Source of the DNA: Geodermatophilus tzadiensis
GTDB taxonomy: Bacteria > Actinomycetota > Actinomycetes > Mycobacteriales > Geodermatophilaceae
Assembly (NCBI RefSeq): GCF_003002915.1
Contig: NZ_PVTG01000009.1
Location: forward strand, 62,001 to 126,000
Direction: 5' to 3'
DNA: 64,000 nt
Part shown: positions 1 to 7,818 of the stretch, in pieces
Numbering within the stretch: the first letter of the stretch is position 1
Layout: every line of letters begins with the position of its first letter
Position numbers and translations under genes: made by a program
The notes under the pieces: model-generated
The model's database searches: none
What the model saw: only the letters and a program-made list of their open reading frames with translations
What the model was told of the DNA's origin: nothing

Positions 1-2
1 AC

Positions 3-563
3 ACGGTGGAGACCGAGACGCTGCTGCGCGAGGTCGCCGAGAGCACCCGGCGCATCTCGCACCTGGTCGACGCCGCCCGGCAGTACTCGCAGCTCGACCG
101 CACCCCGCACCAGCCCGCCGACCTGCACGAGGGCCTCGACGCGACCCTCGTCGTCCTCGGCGCGAAGATCGGCCCGGGCATCCGGGTGGTCAAGGACTAC
201 GACCGGGACCTGCCGCGGGTGCCGGCCTACGCCGCCGAGCTCAACCAGGTGTGGACCAACCTCATCGACAACGCGCTCGCCGCGATGGAGGGGCGGGGCA
301 CGCTGACCCTGCGCACCGCGGTGGACGGCGACTCGGCGCTGGTCGAGGTGGCCGACACCGGCCCGGGCATCCCGGAGGAGCTGCGGCGGCGGGTGTTCGA
401 GCCGTTCTTCACCACCAAGCCGGTGGGGGAGGGCACCGGGCTGGGCCTCGACGTCGCCTGGCGCGTGGTCACCGTCCGGCACGGCGGGGTGATCACGGTC
501 CGCTCGCAGCCGGGGGACACCCGCTTCCAGGTGCGGCTGCCGCTCGCCGGGAGGGACGGGTGA
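3..563 (+). CDS. Sensor histidine kinase, C-terminal ATPase part (5' truncated by window edge)
   Basis: This is the C-terminal part of a two-component sensor kinase; the reading frame is open at the window edge, so the true start lies upstream. A dimerisation-like helix (RRISHLVDAARQYSQLD) is followed by a complete HATPase_c domain: the N box NQVWTNLIDNALAAM, the G1 box VADTGPGIP, an F box EPFFTTK and the G2 box GEGTGLGL. The domain would bind ATP and phosphorylate a histidine for transfer to a response regulator. Actinobacterial kinases with this dimerisation segment often carry an N-terminal cyclic-nucleotide-binding domain, but that part is outside the window. No partner response regulator is visible here. 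Confidence 0.85.
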   Translation, partial: TVETETLLREVAESTRRISHLVDAARQYSQLDRTPHQPADLHEGLDATLVVLGAKIGPGIRVVKDYDRDLPRVPAYAAELNQVWTNLIDNALAAMEGRGTLTLRTAVDGDSALVEVADTGPGIPEELRRRVFEPFFTTKPVGEGTGLGLDVAWRVVTVRHGGVITVRSQPGDTRFQVRLPLAGRDG

Positions 564-571
564 CCGTGCGG

Positions 572-1489
572 TCAGGCGGCGCCCGGGCCGACCGCCGACG
601 CCGCGGCGGCCGCCGCCGTGCAGCTGAGCACGAAGTCCTGCACCGGCGCGCGGCTGTCGCCCTCCCGCCAGACGACGGCCAGGTGGGCCGGCGCCAGGCC
701 CCGCACCGGCCGGACGACGAACTCCGGGCGGCGGTAGATCTCCGCGTTGCCGCCGCTGATCAGCGCCACCCCCAGGCCGCGGCCGAGCGCCTCGACCACC
801 TCCTCGGGGCCGTGCACCACGGAGGCGACCCGCGCCGGGCGCCCGCCGCGCGCGTCCTCGCCGAGCCAGAAGGACCGCAGCGGACCGGCCGACTCGGGGA
901 TGGCGAGGAACGGCTCGTCGACCAGGTCCTCGACGGTCACCTCGGCGCGCGCGGTGAGCCGGTGGTCGACCGGCAGGGCGACCAGCCGCGGCTCGGTGAA
1001 CAGCACCCGGTGCCGCAGCCCCGCGTCGCCGGGGAGGGGCAGCCAGCAGAACGCGACGTCGGCGTCGCCGTCGGCCAGGCCCACCGTGGCGTCGCCGAAG
1101 CCGACCTGGCGCAGCTCCACGCGCACCCCGGGGTGGCGCTCCTGGAAGGCGCGGGTCGCCGCCGGCAGCAGGCCCCGCCCGACGCTGATCGACAGCCCCA
1201 CGACCAGGACGGTCGACCGGGCGGCCACGGCCTCGGCGACGGCCGCCTGCGCCTCGTCCCAGGCGGCCACGACGCGGCGCGCGTGGTCCTGCAGCAGCCG
1301 GCCGGCCGCGGTCAGCGCCACCCCGCCCGGCCCGCGGACGAACAGCGGGGTCCGCAGCGTCCGCTCCAGCGCCCGGATCTGCCGGCTCAGCGCCGGCTGG
1401 GAGAGGAACAGGCGCTGCGCGGCACGCGTGAAGTGCAGCTCGTCGGCGACCGCCAGGAAGGAGCGGAGGTCGCGCACGTGCACGTCCAC
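572..1489 (-). CDS. LysR family transcriptional regulator
   Basis: The 305-residue protein has the usual LysR architecture. An N-terminal winged HTH occupies residues 1-60 (DLRSFLAVADELHFTRAAQR, then LSQPALSRQIRALE) and a periplasmic-binding-like effector domain begins near residue 90. It probably controls a metabolic gene, but no obvious target is divergent from it. The only divergent neighbour is a small membrane-protein ORF, and the kinase on the other side is convergent. Several GTG codons sit in frame at the start and no clear Shine-Dalgarno precedes the first one, so the start may be off by a few codons. The effector is unknown. Confidence 0.9.
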   Translation of the reverse strand: MDVHVRDLRSFLAVADELHFTRAAQRLFLSQPALSRQIRALERTLRTPLFVRGPGGVALTAAGRLLQDHARRVVAAWDEAQAAVAEAVAARSTVLVVGLSISVGRGLLPAATRAFQERHPGVRVELRQVGFGDATVGLADGDADVAFCWLPLPGDAGLRHRVLFTEPRLVALPVDHRLTARAEVTVEDLVDEPFLAIPESAGPLRSFWLGEDARGGRPARVASVVHGPEEVVEALGRGLGVALISGGNAEIYRRPEFVVRPVRGLAPAHLAVVWREGDSRAPVQDFVLSCTAAAAAASAVGPGAA

Positions 1490-1551
1490 GGGGCATGGCT
1501 ACCACCGCGGACGCCCGGTGTGCAGGGCCCGGCCCCGGTGGGCGGCGCGCG

Positions 1552-1752
1552 GTGAGCGGCTGGGTGCTCGCGGCCCTCGTCTGGGCGGCGGTCGCGCTGG
1601 TCGCCGGCGTCGTCGTCGGCCGGGCCGTGCGGGTCGGCGACTCGCGCGAGGGGACGGACGCCTCGGACGGCGCGCGGCCCGCCCGCGGCCGGCGGGCCCG
1701 CCGGGGCCCGGCCGCCGTCCGCGCCCCGGTCGACCCGCGCCGTCCCGGCTGA
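1552..1752 (+). CDS. Small single-span membrane protein, hypothetical
   Basis: This is a 66-residue product from the GTG at 1552. An in-frame ATG at 1495 would add 19 residues of unconvincing Gly/Pro/Ala sequence. The N-terminus (SGWVLAALVWAAVALVAG) is one strong transmembrane helix. It is followed by a short acidic stretch and then a tail rich in Arg, Ala and Pro ending PVDPRRPG. The helix plus basic tail suggests a membrane-anchored protein with a cytoplasmic tail. No family is recognised. The ORF is short in high-GC DNA, so its status as a gene rests mainly on the convincing transmembrane segment. Confidence 0.5.
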   Translation: MSGWVLAALVWAAVALVAGVVVGRAVRVGDSREGTDASDGARPARGRRARRGPAAVRAPVDPRRPG

Positions 1753-1765
1753 CCGCGCCGACCGC

Positions 1766-2614
1766 TCACCGCCAGGCGTCGGCGTGCTCCTCGACGAACC
1801 GGCGCAGCGTCGTCGGCGAGCGGCCGAGCAGGCGGCCCAGGTCGCCGGTGGTGCGGCTGGCCAGCCCCAGCCGGGTGACCGTGTAGAGGACGGTCATGAC
1901 GGCGGCCAGCGCGCCCGGGGTGCCGGTGCACCGGGCCCGCCGGAGGAAGGCGAGGGCGCCGGGGTGCCGGTAGACGACCGGGCGGCCCAGCACGGCCGAC
2001 AGCGTGGCCGCGACCTCCGACCACGTGGGCGCCTCCGACCCGGTCAGCTCGTAGGCCCGGCGCTCGTGACCGGGCCCGGTCAGCGCCTGCACCGCGACCT
2101 CGGCGAGGTCGCCGACGTCGACGACGGCGGTGCGCCCCTCCCCGGCCGGCACGGTGATCTCCGAGCGGTCACGGATCTCCGCCCGGTGCACGGTGAGCAG
2201 GTTGGACAGGAAGTAGGCCGGGCGCAGGTGCGTCCAGGCCAGGCCCGTCGCCTCCACCCGCCGCTCGAGCGCCCGGTGGGGGAGCAGCGGGTTGCGGCCG
2301 GCCGCCTGCACCGAGAGCACCACGACGTGCTCCACCCCGGCGGCCACGACGGCGTCCAGGAACGGCTGCAGCCGGGAGGCCCGCGCCACGTCGGGCGGGC
2401 GCAGCAGGAACAGCCGCGAGACCCCGGCGAGGGCCGCGGGCCAGGTCGCGGCGTCCTCCAGGTCCAGGCGGGTCACCGGCACCCCGGCGGGCAGCAGCGC
2501 GGCCGCCCGGTGCAGGTCCCGGGCGCCGGCGCGCAGATCGGCGCCCACCGCGACCAGCCGGCGCACCACCGCGCTGCCGACCGTGCCCGTGGCGCCGGCG
2601 ACGAGGACGGTCAC
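1766..2614 (-). CDS. NmrA-like NAD(P)-binding reductase
   Basis: This is a 282-residue NAD(P)-binding Rossmann protein of the NmrA / atypical SDR type. The N-terminus TVLVAGATGTVGSAVVRRL carries the GxxGxxG dinucleotide motif. The later segments HVVVLSVQAAG and ELTGSEAPTWSEVAATLS are typical of quinone-reductase/NmrA members such as QorB. The GTG start at 2614 overlaps the stop of the upstream gene by 4 nt, so the two are translationally coupled. The pair is divergent from a MarR regulator with palindromic operators in between, which suggests a stress-inducible reductase pair. Substrate is not predictable. Confidence 0.85.
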   Translation of the reverse strand: MTVLVAGATGTVGSAVVRRLVAVGADLRAGARDLHRAAALLPAGVPVTRLDLEDAATWPAALAGVSRLFLLRPPDVARASRLQPFLDAVVAAGVEHVVVLSVQAAGRNPLLPHRALERRVEATGLAWTHLRPAYFLSNLLTVHRAEIRDRSEITVPAGEGRTAVVDVGDLAEVAVQALTGPGHERRAYELTGSEAPTWSEVAATLSAVLGRPVVYRHPGALAFLRRARCTGTPGALAAVMTVLYTVTRLGLASRTTGDLGRLLGRSPTTLRRFVEEHADAWR

Positions 2615-3240
2615 CGGCCCTCCGCGACGACGAACGGGGCCGCGTGCAGCCACTCCCGGCCCTCGGCGAGCTCGACCATCGCCAGCGCGACGTCGGCCTT
2701 GCTCACCGCCGCCGCGCGCAGGCCCGGCGCGGCGTCGGTGAGTCGGTAGCGCCCGGTCCCGGGCCGGTCGACGAGCCGGGGCGGGCGCACCTGGGTCCAG
2801 TCCAGCGGGGAGGCGGCCAGGACGGCGTGCTCGCCCTCCTTGTCGACGACCAGGTCGCGGGCCAGCCGGTGGGTGAGCCCGGAGACGAGGCGGGCCCCGG
2901 CGCCCTTGCGGTCGCCGGGCAGGTCCGCGCCGGCGCCGGAGACCCCCACGAAGCGGCGCACCCCCGCCCCGGTCATCGCGGCCACCAGCAGCGGCAGCGC
3001 CGCCCGGCCGACGTCGCCGCCCGACCGGCGGGTCACGCCGACGCACCACAGGACGGCGTCCGCCCCGGCCACGGCCCGCGCCGGCAGCCCGGCGTCCCGG
3101 ACGTCGCCGGCCAGCTCCTCCGCCGTCCCCTCGCCGGCCGGGGTGCGGGCCACCGCGAGCACCGCGTGCCCGCGCTCCCCGGCCAGCCGCACCGCGGCGC
3201 GGCCCACCCCGCCGGCCGCACCGAGCACCACCACGCGCAT
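2611..3240 (-). CDS. NAD(P)H-binding SDR-like protein
   Basis: This 209-residue protein belongs to the NAD(P)-binding atypical SDR family (BlvrB/YwnB-like). The start MRVVVLGAAGGVGRAAVRLA carries the GxxGxxG nucleotide loop; the segment VRRFVGVSGAGADLPGDRKG and the strand DWTQVRPPRLVD complete the fold. The ATG is preceded by GGGAGC at good distance. It is the promoter-proximal gene of a two-gene operon, 4-nt coupled to the NmrA-like gene, and its promoter region contains the two MarR-type palindromes at 3257-3294. A redox or electrophile detoxification role is inferred from context only. Confidence 0.85.
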   Translation of the reverse strand: MRVVVLGAAGGVGRAAVRLAGERGHAVLAVARTPAGEGTAEELAGDVRDAGLPARAVAGADAVLWCVGVTRRSGGDVGRAALPLLVAAMTGAGVRRFVGVSGAGADLPGDRKGAGARLVSGLTHRLARDLVVDKEGEHAVLAASPLDWTQVRPPRLVDRPGTGRYRLTDAAPGLRAAAVSKADVALAMVELAEGREWLHAAPFVVAEGR

Positions 3241-3256
3241 CGTCCGCTCCCTCGTC

Positions 3257-3294
3257 GTCAGGTTCCCTGACGCCAGGGTGTCAGGTAACCTGAC
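3257..3294. promoter_or_regulatory. Two tandem palindromic operators of the divergent MarR regulator
   Basis: Two 15-bp palindromes lie in the 57-bp divergent intergenic space: GTCAGGTTCCCTGAC (3257-3271) and GTCAGGTAACCTGAC (3280-3294), with centres 23 bp apart. The second is symmetric except for its middle base. A plausible leaderless promoter for the regulator overlaps them: -35 TTCCCT at 3263-3268, a 17-bp spacer, -10 TAACCT at 3286-3291, then GTG at 3298. Binding would therefore block both directions. The sites are seen directly; occupancy by the adjacent MarR protein is inferred. Confidence 0.8.
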
Positions 3295-3297
3295 GAC

Positions 3298-3747
3298 GTG
3301 TCGAGCGGAGGACCGCCCCTGGCCGCCCTGCTGCTGATGGCCAGCCGGCAGCTCGACGCGGCGGCCCGCGAGGAGCTCGCCGCGCGCGGCTGGCCGCGGC
3401 TGTCGGGGGCGCAGTCGCTGGTGTTCGCCTTCCTCGACCCCGACGGCACGCCGCCGGCCGAGCTGGCCCGCCGGCTGGGCAGCTCCCGCCAGGCCGCCCA
3501 GGACCTCCTCGCCGGGCTGGTCCGTCTGGGACTGCTCGAGGTGGTCGCCGACCCGGCGCGCCGCCGGGGCCGGCTGGTGCGCCTCACCGGCTCGGGTCGC
3601 GACCTGGCCGCCGACGCCGGCGCCGTCCTGGCCGGCCTGGAGGCGGGGCTGGGGGAGCGGGCGGTCCAGCTGCGCCGCCTGCTCACCGCGCCGCTCGACC
3701 TGCCGGCGCCCGCACCGGCCGACGTGTCCCGCCACGAGGCCGGCTGA
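3298..3747 (+). CDS. MarR family transcriptional regulator
   Basis: This is a 149-residue winged-helix regulator. The HTH region reads PPAELARRLGSSRQAAQDLL followed by the wing VADPARRRGRLVRLTGSG, which is a MarR signature. It is divergent from the two-gene NAD(P)-binding reductase operon. The two palindromes at 3257-3294 reach within 4 nt of the GTG start, so the gene is probably leaderless and autorepressed. No cysteine is visible in the protein, so it likely senses a ligand rather than thiol oxidation. An ATG at 3337 is an alternative start with no better ribosome-binding site. Confidence 0.88.
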   Translation: MSSGGPPLAALLLMASRQLDAAAREELAARGWPRLSGAQSLVFAFLDPDGTPPAELARRLGSSRQAAQDLLAGLVRLGLLEVVADPARRRGRLVRLTGSGRDLAADAGAVLAGLEAGLGERAVQLRRLLTAPLDLPAPAPADVSRHEAG

Positions 3748-3892
3748 GCGCAGGGCCCGGCCGTCGGGCGCGGCCGGCCGTCGGGTGCCAGGACGGCGTC
3801 CCGGCAGGTGTCAGGTGGACGGAGCGGAGCCTCGTCTCCGGCCGTGCCGTCCGCGACGCTCGGGGCCGGTTCCCACTCCCGAGGAGGCGCGC

Positions 3893-5326
3893 ATGTCCAC
3901 CCCCTACTGGGTCGCCGGCCGGCCGGCCACCGGCACCGAGGTGCTCGAGGTCCGCTCGCCGCACGACGGCGCCCTCGCCGGCGCGACGACCACCGCCACG
4001 GACGAGGACGTCGAGGCCGCCGTCGCCGCCGCCGACCGGGTGCGCGCGGAGCTCGCCGCGACCCCCGCGCACGTGCGCGCCGCCGCCCTCGACTCCGTCT
4101 CCCGCCGGCTGGCCGAGCGCAGCGAGGAGGTCGCGGCGCTGATCACCGCCGAGTCGGGCAAGCCGCTGAAGTGGGCCCGGCTCGAGGTCGCCCGCGCGGT
4201 GTCGACGTTCCGCTGGGGGGCGGAGGAGGCGCGGCGCTGGTCGGGCAGCCTGCAGCGGCTGGACACCGACCCGGCCGCCTCCGGCCGCCTGGCCCTGGTC
4301 CGGCGGGTGCCGCGCGGCCCGGTGCTGGGCATCGCGCCGTTCAACTTCCCGCTCAACCTGGTCGCCCACAAGGTCGCCCCGGCGATCGCCGTCGGCGCGC
4401 CGATCGTGCTCAAGCCCGCCCCCGCCACGCCGCTGACGGCGCTGCTGCTCGGCGAGCTGCTGGCCGAGACCGACCTGCCGGCCGGCGCCTGGTCGGTGCT
4501 GCCGGTGCCCAACGAGGTCGCCGCGTCGCTCGTGCAGGACCCCCGGCTGCCGGTCGTCTCCTTCACCGGCTCGGTGCCGGTCGGCTGGTCGATCCGCGAG
4601 TCGGCGCCGCGCAAGCACGTCACCCTGGAGCTGGGCGGCAACGCGGCGGCCGTCGTGGCCCCGGACCAGGACGACGCGGCGCTGGACTGGGCCGCCTCGC
4701 GCATCGCCACCTTCGCGATGTACCAGGCCGGGCAGTCGTGCATCTCGGTGCAGCGGGTGTTCGCCCACCGCGCCGTCGCCGAGGCGCTGACCACCCGGGT
4801 GGTCGAGGCCGTGGGCAAGCTGGTCACCGGCGACCCCACCGACGACGCCACCGACGTCGGCCCGCTGATCGACGAGACCGCCGCCCGCCGGGTGGAGAGC
4901 TGGGTGGACGAGGCGGTGGCCGCGGGCGCCCGCGTGCTCACCGGCGGCAGCCGCGACGGCGCCTCCTACGCGCCGACCGTGCTCACCGACGTCCCGGCCG
5001 GTGCGAAGGTGTCGCGCGAGGAGGTGTTCGGACCGGTCGTCGTCCTGGACACCGTCGACTCGGTGGACGAGGCGTTCGCGCGGGTCAACGACAGCCGCTT
5101 CGGGCTGCAGGCCGGCGTGTTCACCCGCGACCTGCAGGTGGCCTTCCGCGCCGCGCAGGTGCTCGAGGTCGGCGGCGTGGTCGTCGGCGACGTGCCGAGC
5201 TTCCGCGCCGACCAGATGCCCTACGGCGGGGTGAAGGACTCCGGCACCGGCCGCGAGGGCGTGCACGCGGCGATGGAGGACCTCACCGAGGAGCGGGTCC
5301 TGGTGCTCACCGGCATCGCGGTCTGA
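3893..5326 (+). CDS. NAD(P)-dependent aldehyde dehydrogenase (succinate/glutarate semialdehyde-like)
   Basis: This is a 477-residue aldehyde dehydrogenase. The catalytic residues are visible: Asn151 in APFNFP, the general base Glu246 in LELGGN and the nucleophile Cys283 in GQSCIS. The ATG at 3893 has GAGGAGG upstream and gives the normal family length. Family members oxidise aldehydes to acids with NAD(P); close relatives include semialdehyde, lactaldehyde and non-phosphorylating glyceraldehyde-3-phosphate enzymes. In a window with GABA transaminase and lysine/putrescine genes, a semialdehyde is an attractive substrate, but that is inference. It appears monocistronic. Confidence 0.88.
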   Translation: MSTPYWVAGRPATGTEVLEVRSPHDGALAGATTTATDEDVEAAVAAADRVRAELAATPAHVRAAALDSVSRRLAERSEEVAALITAESGKPLKWARLEVARAVSTFRWGAEEARRWSGSLQRLDTDPAASGRLALVRRVPRGPVLGIAPFNFPLNLVAHKVAPAIAVGAPIVLKPAPATPLTALLLGELLAETDLPAGAWSVLPVPNEVAASLVQDPRLPVVSFTGSVPVGWSIRESAPRKHVTLELGGNAAAVVAPDQDDAALDWAASRIATFAMYQAGQSCISVQRVFAHRAVAEALTTRVVEAVGKLVTGDPTDDATDVGPLIDETAARRVESWVDEAVAAGARVLTGGSRDGASYAPTVLTDVPAGAKVSREEVFGPVVVLDTVDSVDEAFARVNDSRFGLQAGVFTRDLQVAFRAAQVLEVGGVVVGDVPSFRADQMPYGGVKDSGTGREGVHAAMEDLTEERVLVLTGIAV

Positions 5327-5350
5327 GGGCGGACCCCGTCCGCCGAGTGG

Positions 5351-5404
5351 GCAGTCGTCGCCGCCGGTGACGGCGTGCCGCCGCGTGTCGGCGGCGACGA
5401 CTGC
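5351..5404. repeat. Intergenic inverted repeat, 15-bp perfect arms
   Basis: The arms GCAGTCGTCGCCGCC (5351-5365) and GGCGGCGACGACTGC (5390-5404) are perfect complements around a 24-nt loop. The repeat lies 25 bp past the aldehyde dehydrogenase stop and could end its transcript, although there is no T tract. It resembles the hairpin at 25181-25241 in having a GTGGGCAG segment beside a GTCGTCG core. It also argues that the downstream SnoaL-like gene starts after it. Confidence 0.6.
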
Positions 5405-5464
5405 GCTCTCGGCGCCGCGCCGTCGGCACTGGTGGCCCTCCTCCGAGCGGGCCACCCTGGACCG

Positions 5465-5911
5465 GTGGCCGCTCCCACCACCTTCGACGTCCAGCGTCTC
5501 CTGCGGCTGTGGACCGAGCCGCTGCCGGACGGGCCCGCCGCGGAGGAGGCCTTCCGCGCGGTCTACACCGACCCGGTCACCGTCAACGGCCGGGCGCTGA
5601 CCGCCGCCGACCTGGTGGCCCGCGCCCGCGCCGTCCAGGGGACCTTCGAGGAGGTCGGGCGGGAGGTGGTCGCGGTCGTCGAGGACGGCGACCGGGTGGC
5701 CCTCGCCTTCCGGATGGGCGGCCGGCAGGTCGGCCCGTACGAGACGTCGGCCGGACCGCTGCCGCCGACCGGCCGGGACCTGCAGCTGCGCGTCATCGAC
5801 GTGCTCACGCTCACCGACGGCCGGATCAGCGACATCTGGATGGTCGCCGACGAGCTCGGTGCCCTCGCCGCCCTCGACGCCGTCCGCCTGGTCGCCCCGA
5901 CGACGCGCTGA
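5465..5911 (+). CDS. SnoaL-like / ester cyclase family protein
   Basis: This 148-residue protein has an NTF2-like (SnoaL) fold, judging by the helix FDVQRLLRLWTEP, the strand VAVVEDGDRVALAFRMGG, and the end VIDVLTLTDGRISDIWMVAD. The pattern of an aromatic strand followed by DGRI.DIW is characteristic of SnoaL-like polyketide cyclase/ester cyclase proteins that bind small hydrophobic molecules. The GTG at 5465 is chosen because the longer in-frame extension would run through the hairpin at 5351-5404. It is convergent with the patD-like gene and shares a terminator with it. The ligand is unknown. Confidence 0.75.
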   Translation: MAAPTTFDVQRLLRLWTEPLPDGPAAEEAFRAVYTDPVTVNGRALTAADLVARARAVQGTFEEVGREVVAVVEDGDRVALAFRMGGRQVGPYETSAGPLPPTGRDLQLRVIDVLTLTDGRISDIWMVADELGALAALDAVRLVAPTTR

Positions 5912-5942
5912 GCGCCCCCTCCCGCGCGGGGAGGGGGCGCTC
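5910..5942. terminator. Bidirectional hairpin terminator between convergent genes
   Basis: The arms GAGCGCCCCCTCCC and GGGAGGGGGCGCTC pair perfectly over 14 bp with a 5-nt loop. The hairpin begins inside the stop codon of the SnoaL-like gene and lies 21 bp from the stop of the convergent dehydrogenase. No U tract follows on either strand, as is common in actinobacteria. The core GAGCGCCC...GGGCGCTC recurs at 31003-31059. Confidence 0.75.
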
Positions 5943-5963
5943 GGCGCATCCTCGAGCGGCCGG

Positions 5964-7409
5964 TCAGCTGTCGATGTTGGCCATGACGTGCTTGACGCGG
6001 GTGTAGTCCTCCAGGCCGTAGAGCGAGAGGTCCTTGCCGTAGCCGGAGTGCTTGAACCCGCCGTGCGGCATCTCGGCGACCAGCGGGATGTGGGTGTTGA
6101 TCCACACGCAGCCGAAGTCCAGCCGCTTGCTCATCCGCATCGCGCGGCCGAAGTCCTTCGTCCACACGCTGGAGGCCAGCCCCAGGTCCACGCCGTTGGC
6201 CCAGCGCACCGCCTCGTCCTCGTCGGTGAAGCGCTGCACGGAGATGACCGGGCCGAACACCTCCCGCTGCACCATCTCGTCGTCCTGCCGCAGGCCCGCG
6301 ACGACGGTCGGCTCGACGAAGAAGCCGCGGTCGCCCTGGCGGCGGCCGCCCGCGGTGACCTCGGCGTGGCCGGGCAGCCGGTCGAGGAAGCCGGTGACGT
6401 GGGCCAGCTGGTTGGCGTTGTTCACCGGCGGCACCAGGGCGTCGGCGTCGTCGGCGCCCTTCTCGTAGGTGGTGGCCGTGGCGCGGGCCTGCTCGGTGAG
6501 CGCGGCGACGAAGTCGTCGTGGATGCCCGGGCCGGCCAGCACGCGGGAGGCGGCCGTGCAGTCCTGCCCCGCGTTGAAGTAGCCGGCGACGGCGATCGCC
6601 TCGGCGGCGGCCTCGAGGTCGGCGTCGTCGAAGACCACCACCGGCGCCTTGCCGCCGAGCTCGAGGTGCACCCGCTTGACGTCCCTGGCCGCGGCGCCGG
6701 CGACCTCCATGCCGGCCCGCACCGACCCGGTGATGGCCACCAGCTGCGGCGTCGGGTGCTCGACCAGGGCGCGGCCGGTGTCGCGGTCGCCGCAGACCAC
6801 GTTGAGCACGCCGGCCGGGAAGGCCTCCGCGGCCAGCTCGGCCAGCCGCAGCGTGCTCACCGGGGTGGTGTCCGACGGCTTGAGGACGACGGTGTTGCCC
6901 GCGGCGAGGGCCGGGGCGATCTTCCAGACCGCCATCATCATCGGGTAGTTCCACGGCGTGACCTGCCCGACGACGCCGATCGGCTCGCGCCGGATCCACG
7001 AGGTGTGCCCGGCCAGGTACTCGGTCGCGGCCTTGCCCTCCAGCGTCCGGGCGGCGCCGGCGAAGAACCGGATCTGGTCGACCATCGGGGGGATCTCCTC
7101 CGAGGCGGTCAGCCCGGTCGGCTTGCCGGTGTTGCGGCTCTCCAGCGCCACCAGCTCGTCGCCGTGCTCCTCGACCAGGTCGGCCAGGCGCAGCAGCGCC
7201 CGCTGCCGCTCCGACGGCGTGGTGTCCCGCCAGGTCTCGAAGGCGTCGGCGGCGACCCGGTAGGCGCGGTCGACGTCCTCGGCGCCCGACACCGGCGCGG
7301 AGGCGAACACCTCTCCGGTGGAGGGGTCCACCAGGTCCATCCGGCGGCCGTCGGTGACGTCGACGTGCTCGCCGCCGACGAAGTTGCGCAGCTCGAGCTT
7401 CTCGCTCAC
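5964..7409 (-). CDS. patD: Gamma-aminobutyraldehyde dehydrogenase (PatD-like)
   Basis: This is a 481-residue aldehyde dehydrogenase with Asn154 (TPWNYP), Glu250 (LELGGK) and the nucleophile Cys284 in the motif NAGQDCTA. That motif and the C-terminus WINTHIPLVAEMPHGGFKHS are characteristic of the bacterial aminobutyraldehyde dehydrogenases (PatD/YdcW, PuuC-related), which oxidise 4-aminobutanal to GABA with NAD. It starts with GTG at 7409, 40 nt after a small hypothetical gene, and ends an operon with an Fe-S protein and a FAD oxidase. It would receive aldehyde from the copper amine oxidase at 32374-34314, though substrate overlap with other amino-aldehydes is common. Confidence 0.85.
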   Translation of the reverse strand: MSEKLELRNFVGGEHVDVTDGRRMDLVDPSTGEVFASAPVSGAEDVDRAYRVAADAFETWRDTTPSERQRALLRLADLVEEHGDELVALESRNTGKPTGLTASEEIPPMVDQIRFFAGAARTLEGKAATEYLAGHTSWIRREPIGVVGQVTPWNYPMMMAVWKIAPALAAGNTVVLKPSDTTPVSTLRLAELAAEAFPAGVLNVVCGDRDTGRALVEHPTPQLVAITGSVRAGMEVAGAAARDVKRVHLELGGKAPVVVFDDADLEAAAEAIAVAGYFNAGQDCTAASRVLAGPGIHDDFVAALTEQARATATTYEKGADDADALVPPVNNANQLAHVTGFLDRLPGHAEVTAGGRRQGDRGFFVEPTVVAGLRQDDEMVQREVFGPVISVQRFTDEDEAVRWANGVDLGLASSVWTKDFGRAMRMSKRLDFGCVWINTHIPLVAEMPHGGFKHSGYGKDLSLYGLEDYTRVKHVMANIDS

Positions 7410-7449
7410 CGCAGGTCCCTCTCGTTCGACAGTGGTGCTGATCCGGTGG

Positions 7450-7818
7450 TCATCGTGCCCCGAGACCGTCGGTAGATCCAGTACCGGGGGCCGGTTCTTG
7501 CGGATTCCGCACTCCGGCCTCCGCCTCGACCTCCGCCAGGAGCTCCGATCCGGTCACCACCCGCTCCGCGAAGTGCCGGTGCATCCACGCCAGGTGGTCG
7601 TGCCGGCTGCGCATGATCCGCAGCGTGTCCCAGTTGGGGAACACCTGCTGCAGCACGTGCTCCTGCATCAGCCGCGGATCGACCTCGTAGACGTGCTCGA
7701 AGGTCGTCTGCGCCACCTCGCTCGCCCGCAGCGGGGCCGGCGGGGTGTGCTGTTCGGCGAAGCGGTAGGGGGCCGTGGCCGCCGGGCCGGTGGGCTGGGG
7801 CTGGTCATCGGTTCTCAT
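7450..7818 (-). CDS. Conserved small hypothetical protein in FAD oxidase operon
   Basis: This 122-residue product is not recognised. The N- and C-terminal thirds are low-complexity (Pro/Thr/Ala and Gly-rich), while the middle (TTFEHVYEVDPRLMQEHVLQQ to LAWMHRHFAERVV) is helical, rich in His, Trp and charged residues, and looks like a real folded core. Its ATG at 7816-7818 lies inside the 3' end of the FAD oxidase gene (14-nt overlap), so it is probably translated with the oxidase. The coupling suggests a subunit or accessory factor for the oxidase/Fe-S pair. Confidence 0.6.
   Translation of the reverse strand: MRTDDQPQPTGPAATAPYRFAEQHTPPAPLRASEVAQTTFEHVYEVDPRLMQEHVLQQVFPNWDTLRIMRSRHDHLAWMHRHFAERVVTGSELLAEVEAEAGVRNPQEPAPGTGSTDGLGAR

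Noticed and set aside
5859-7475. Plus-strand open frame of about 538 codons opposite the aminobutyraldehyde dehydrogenase
   Set aside because: The opposite strand has the full ALDH catalytic set; the frame is a GC shadow.
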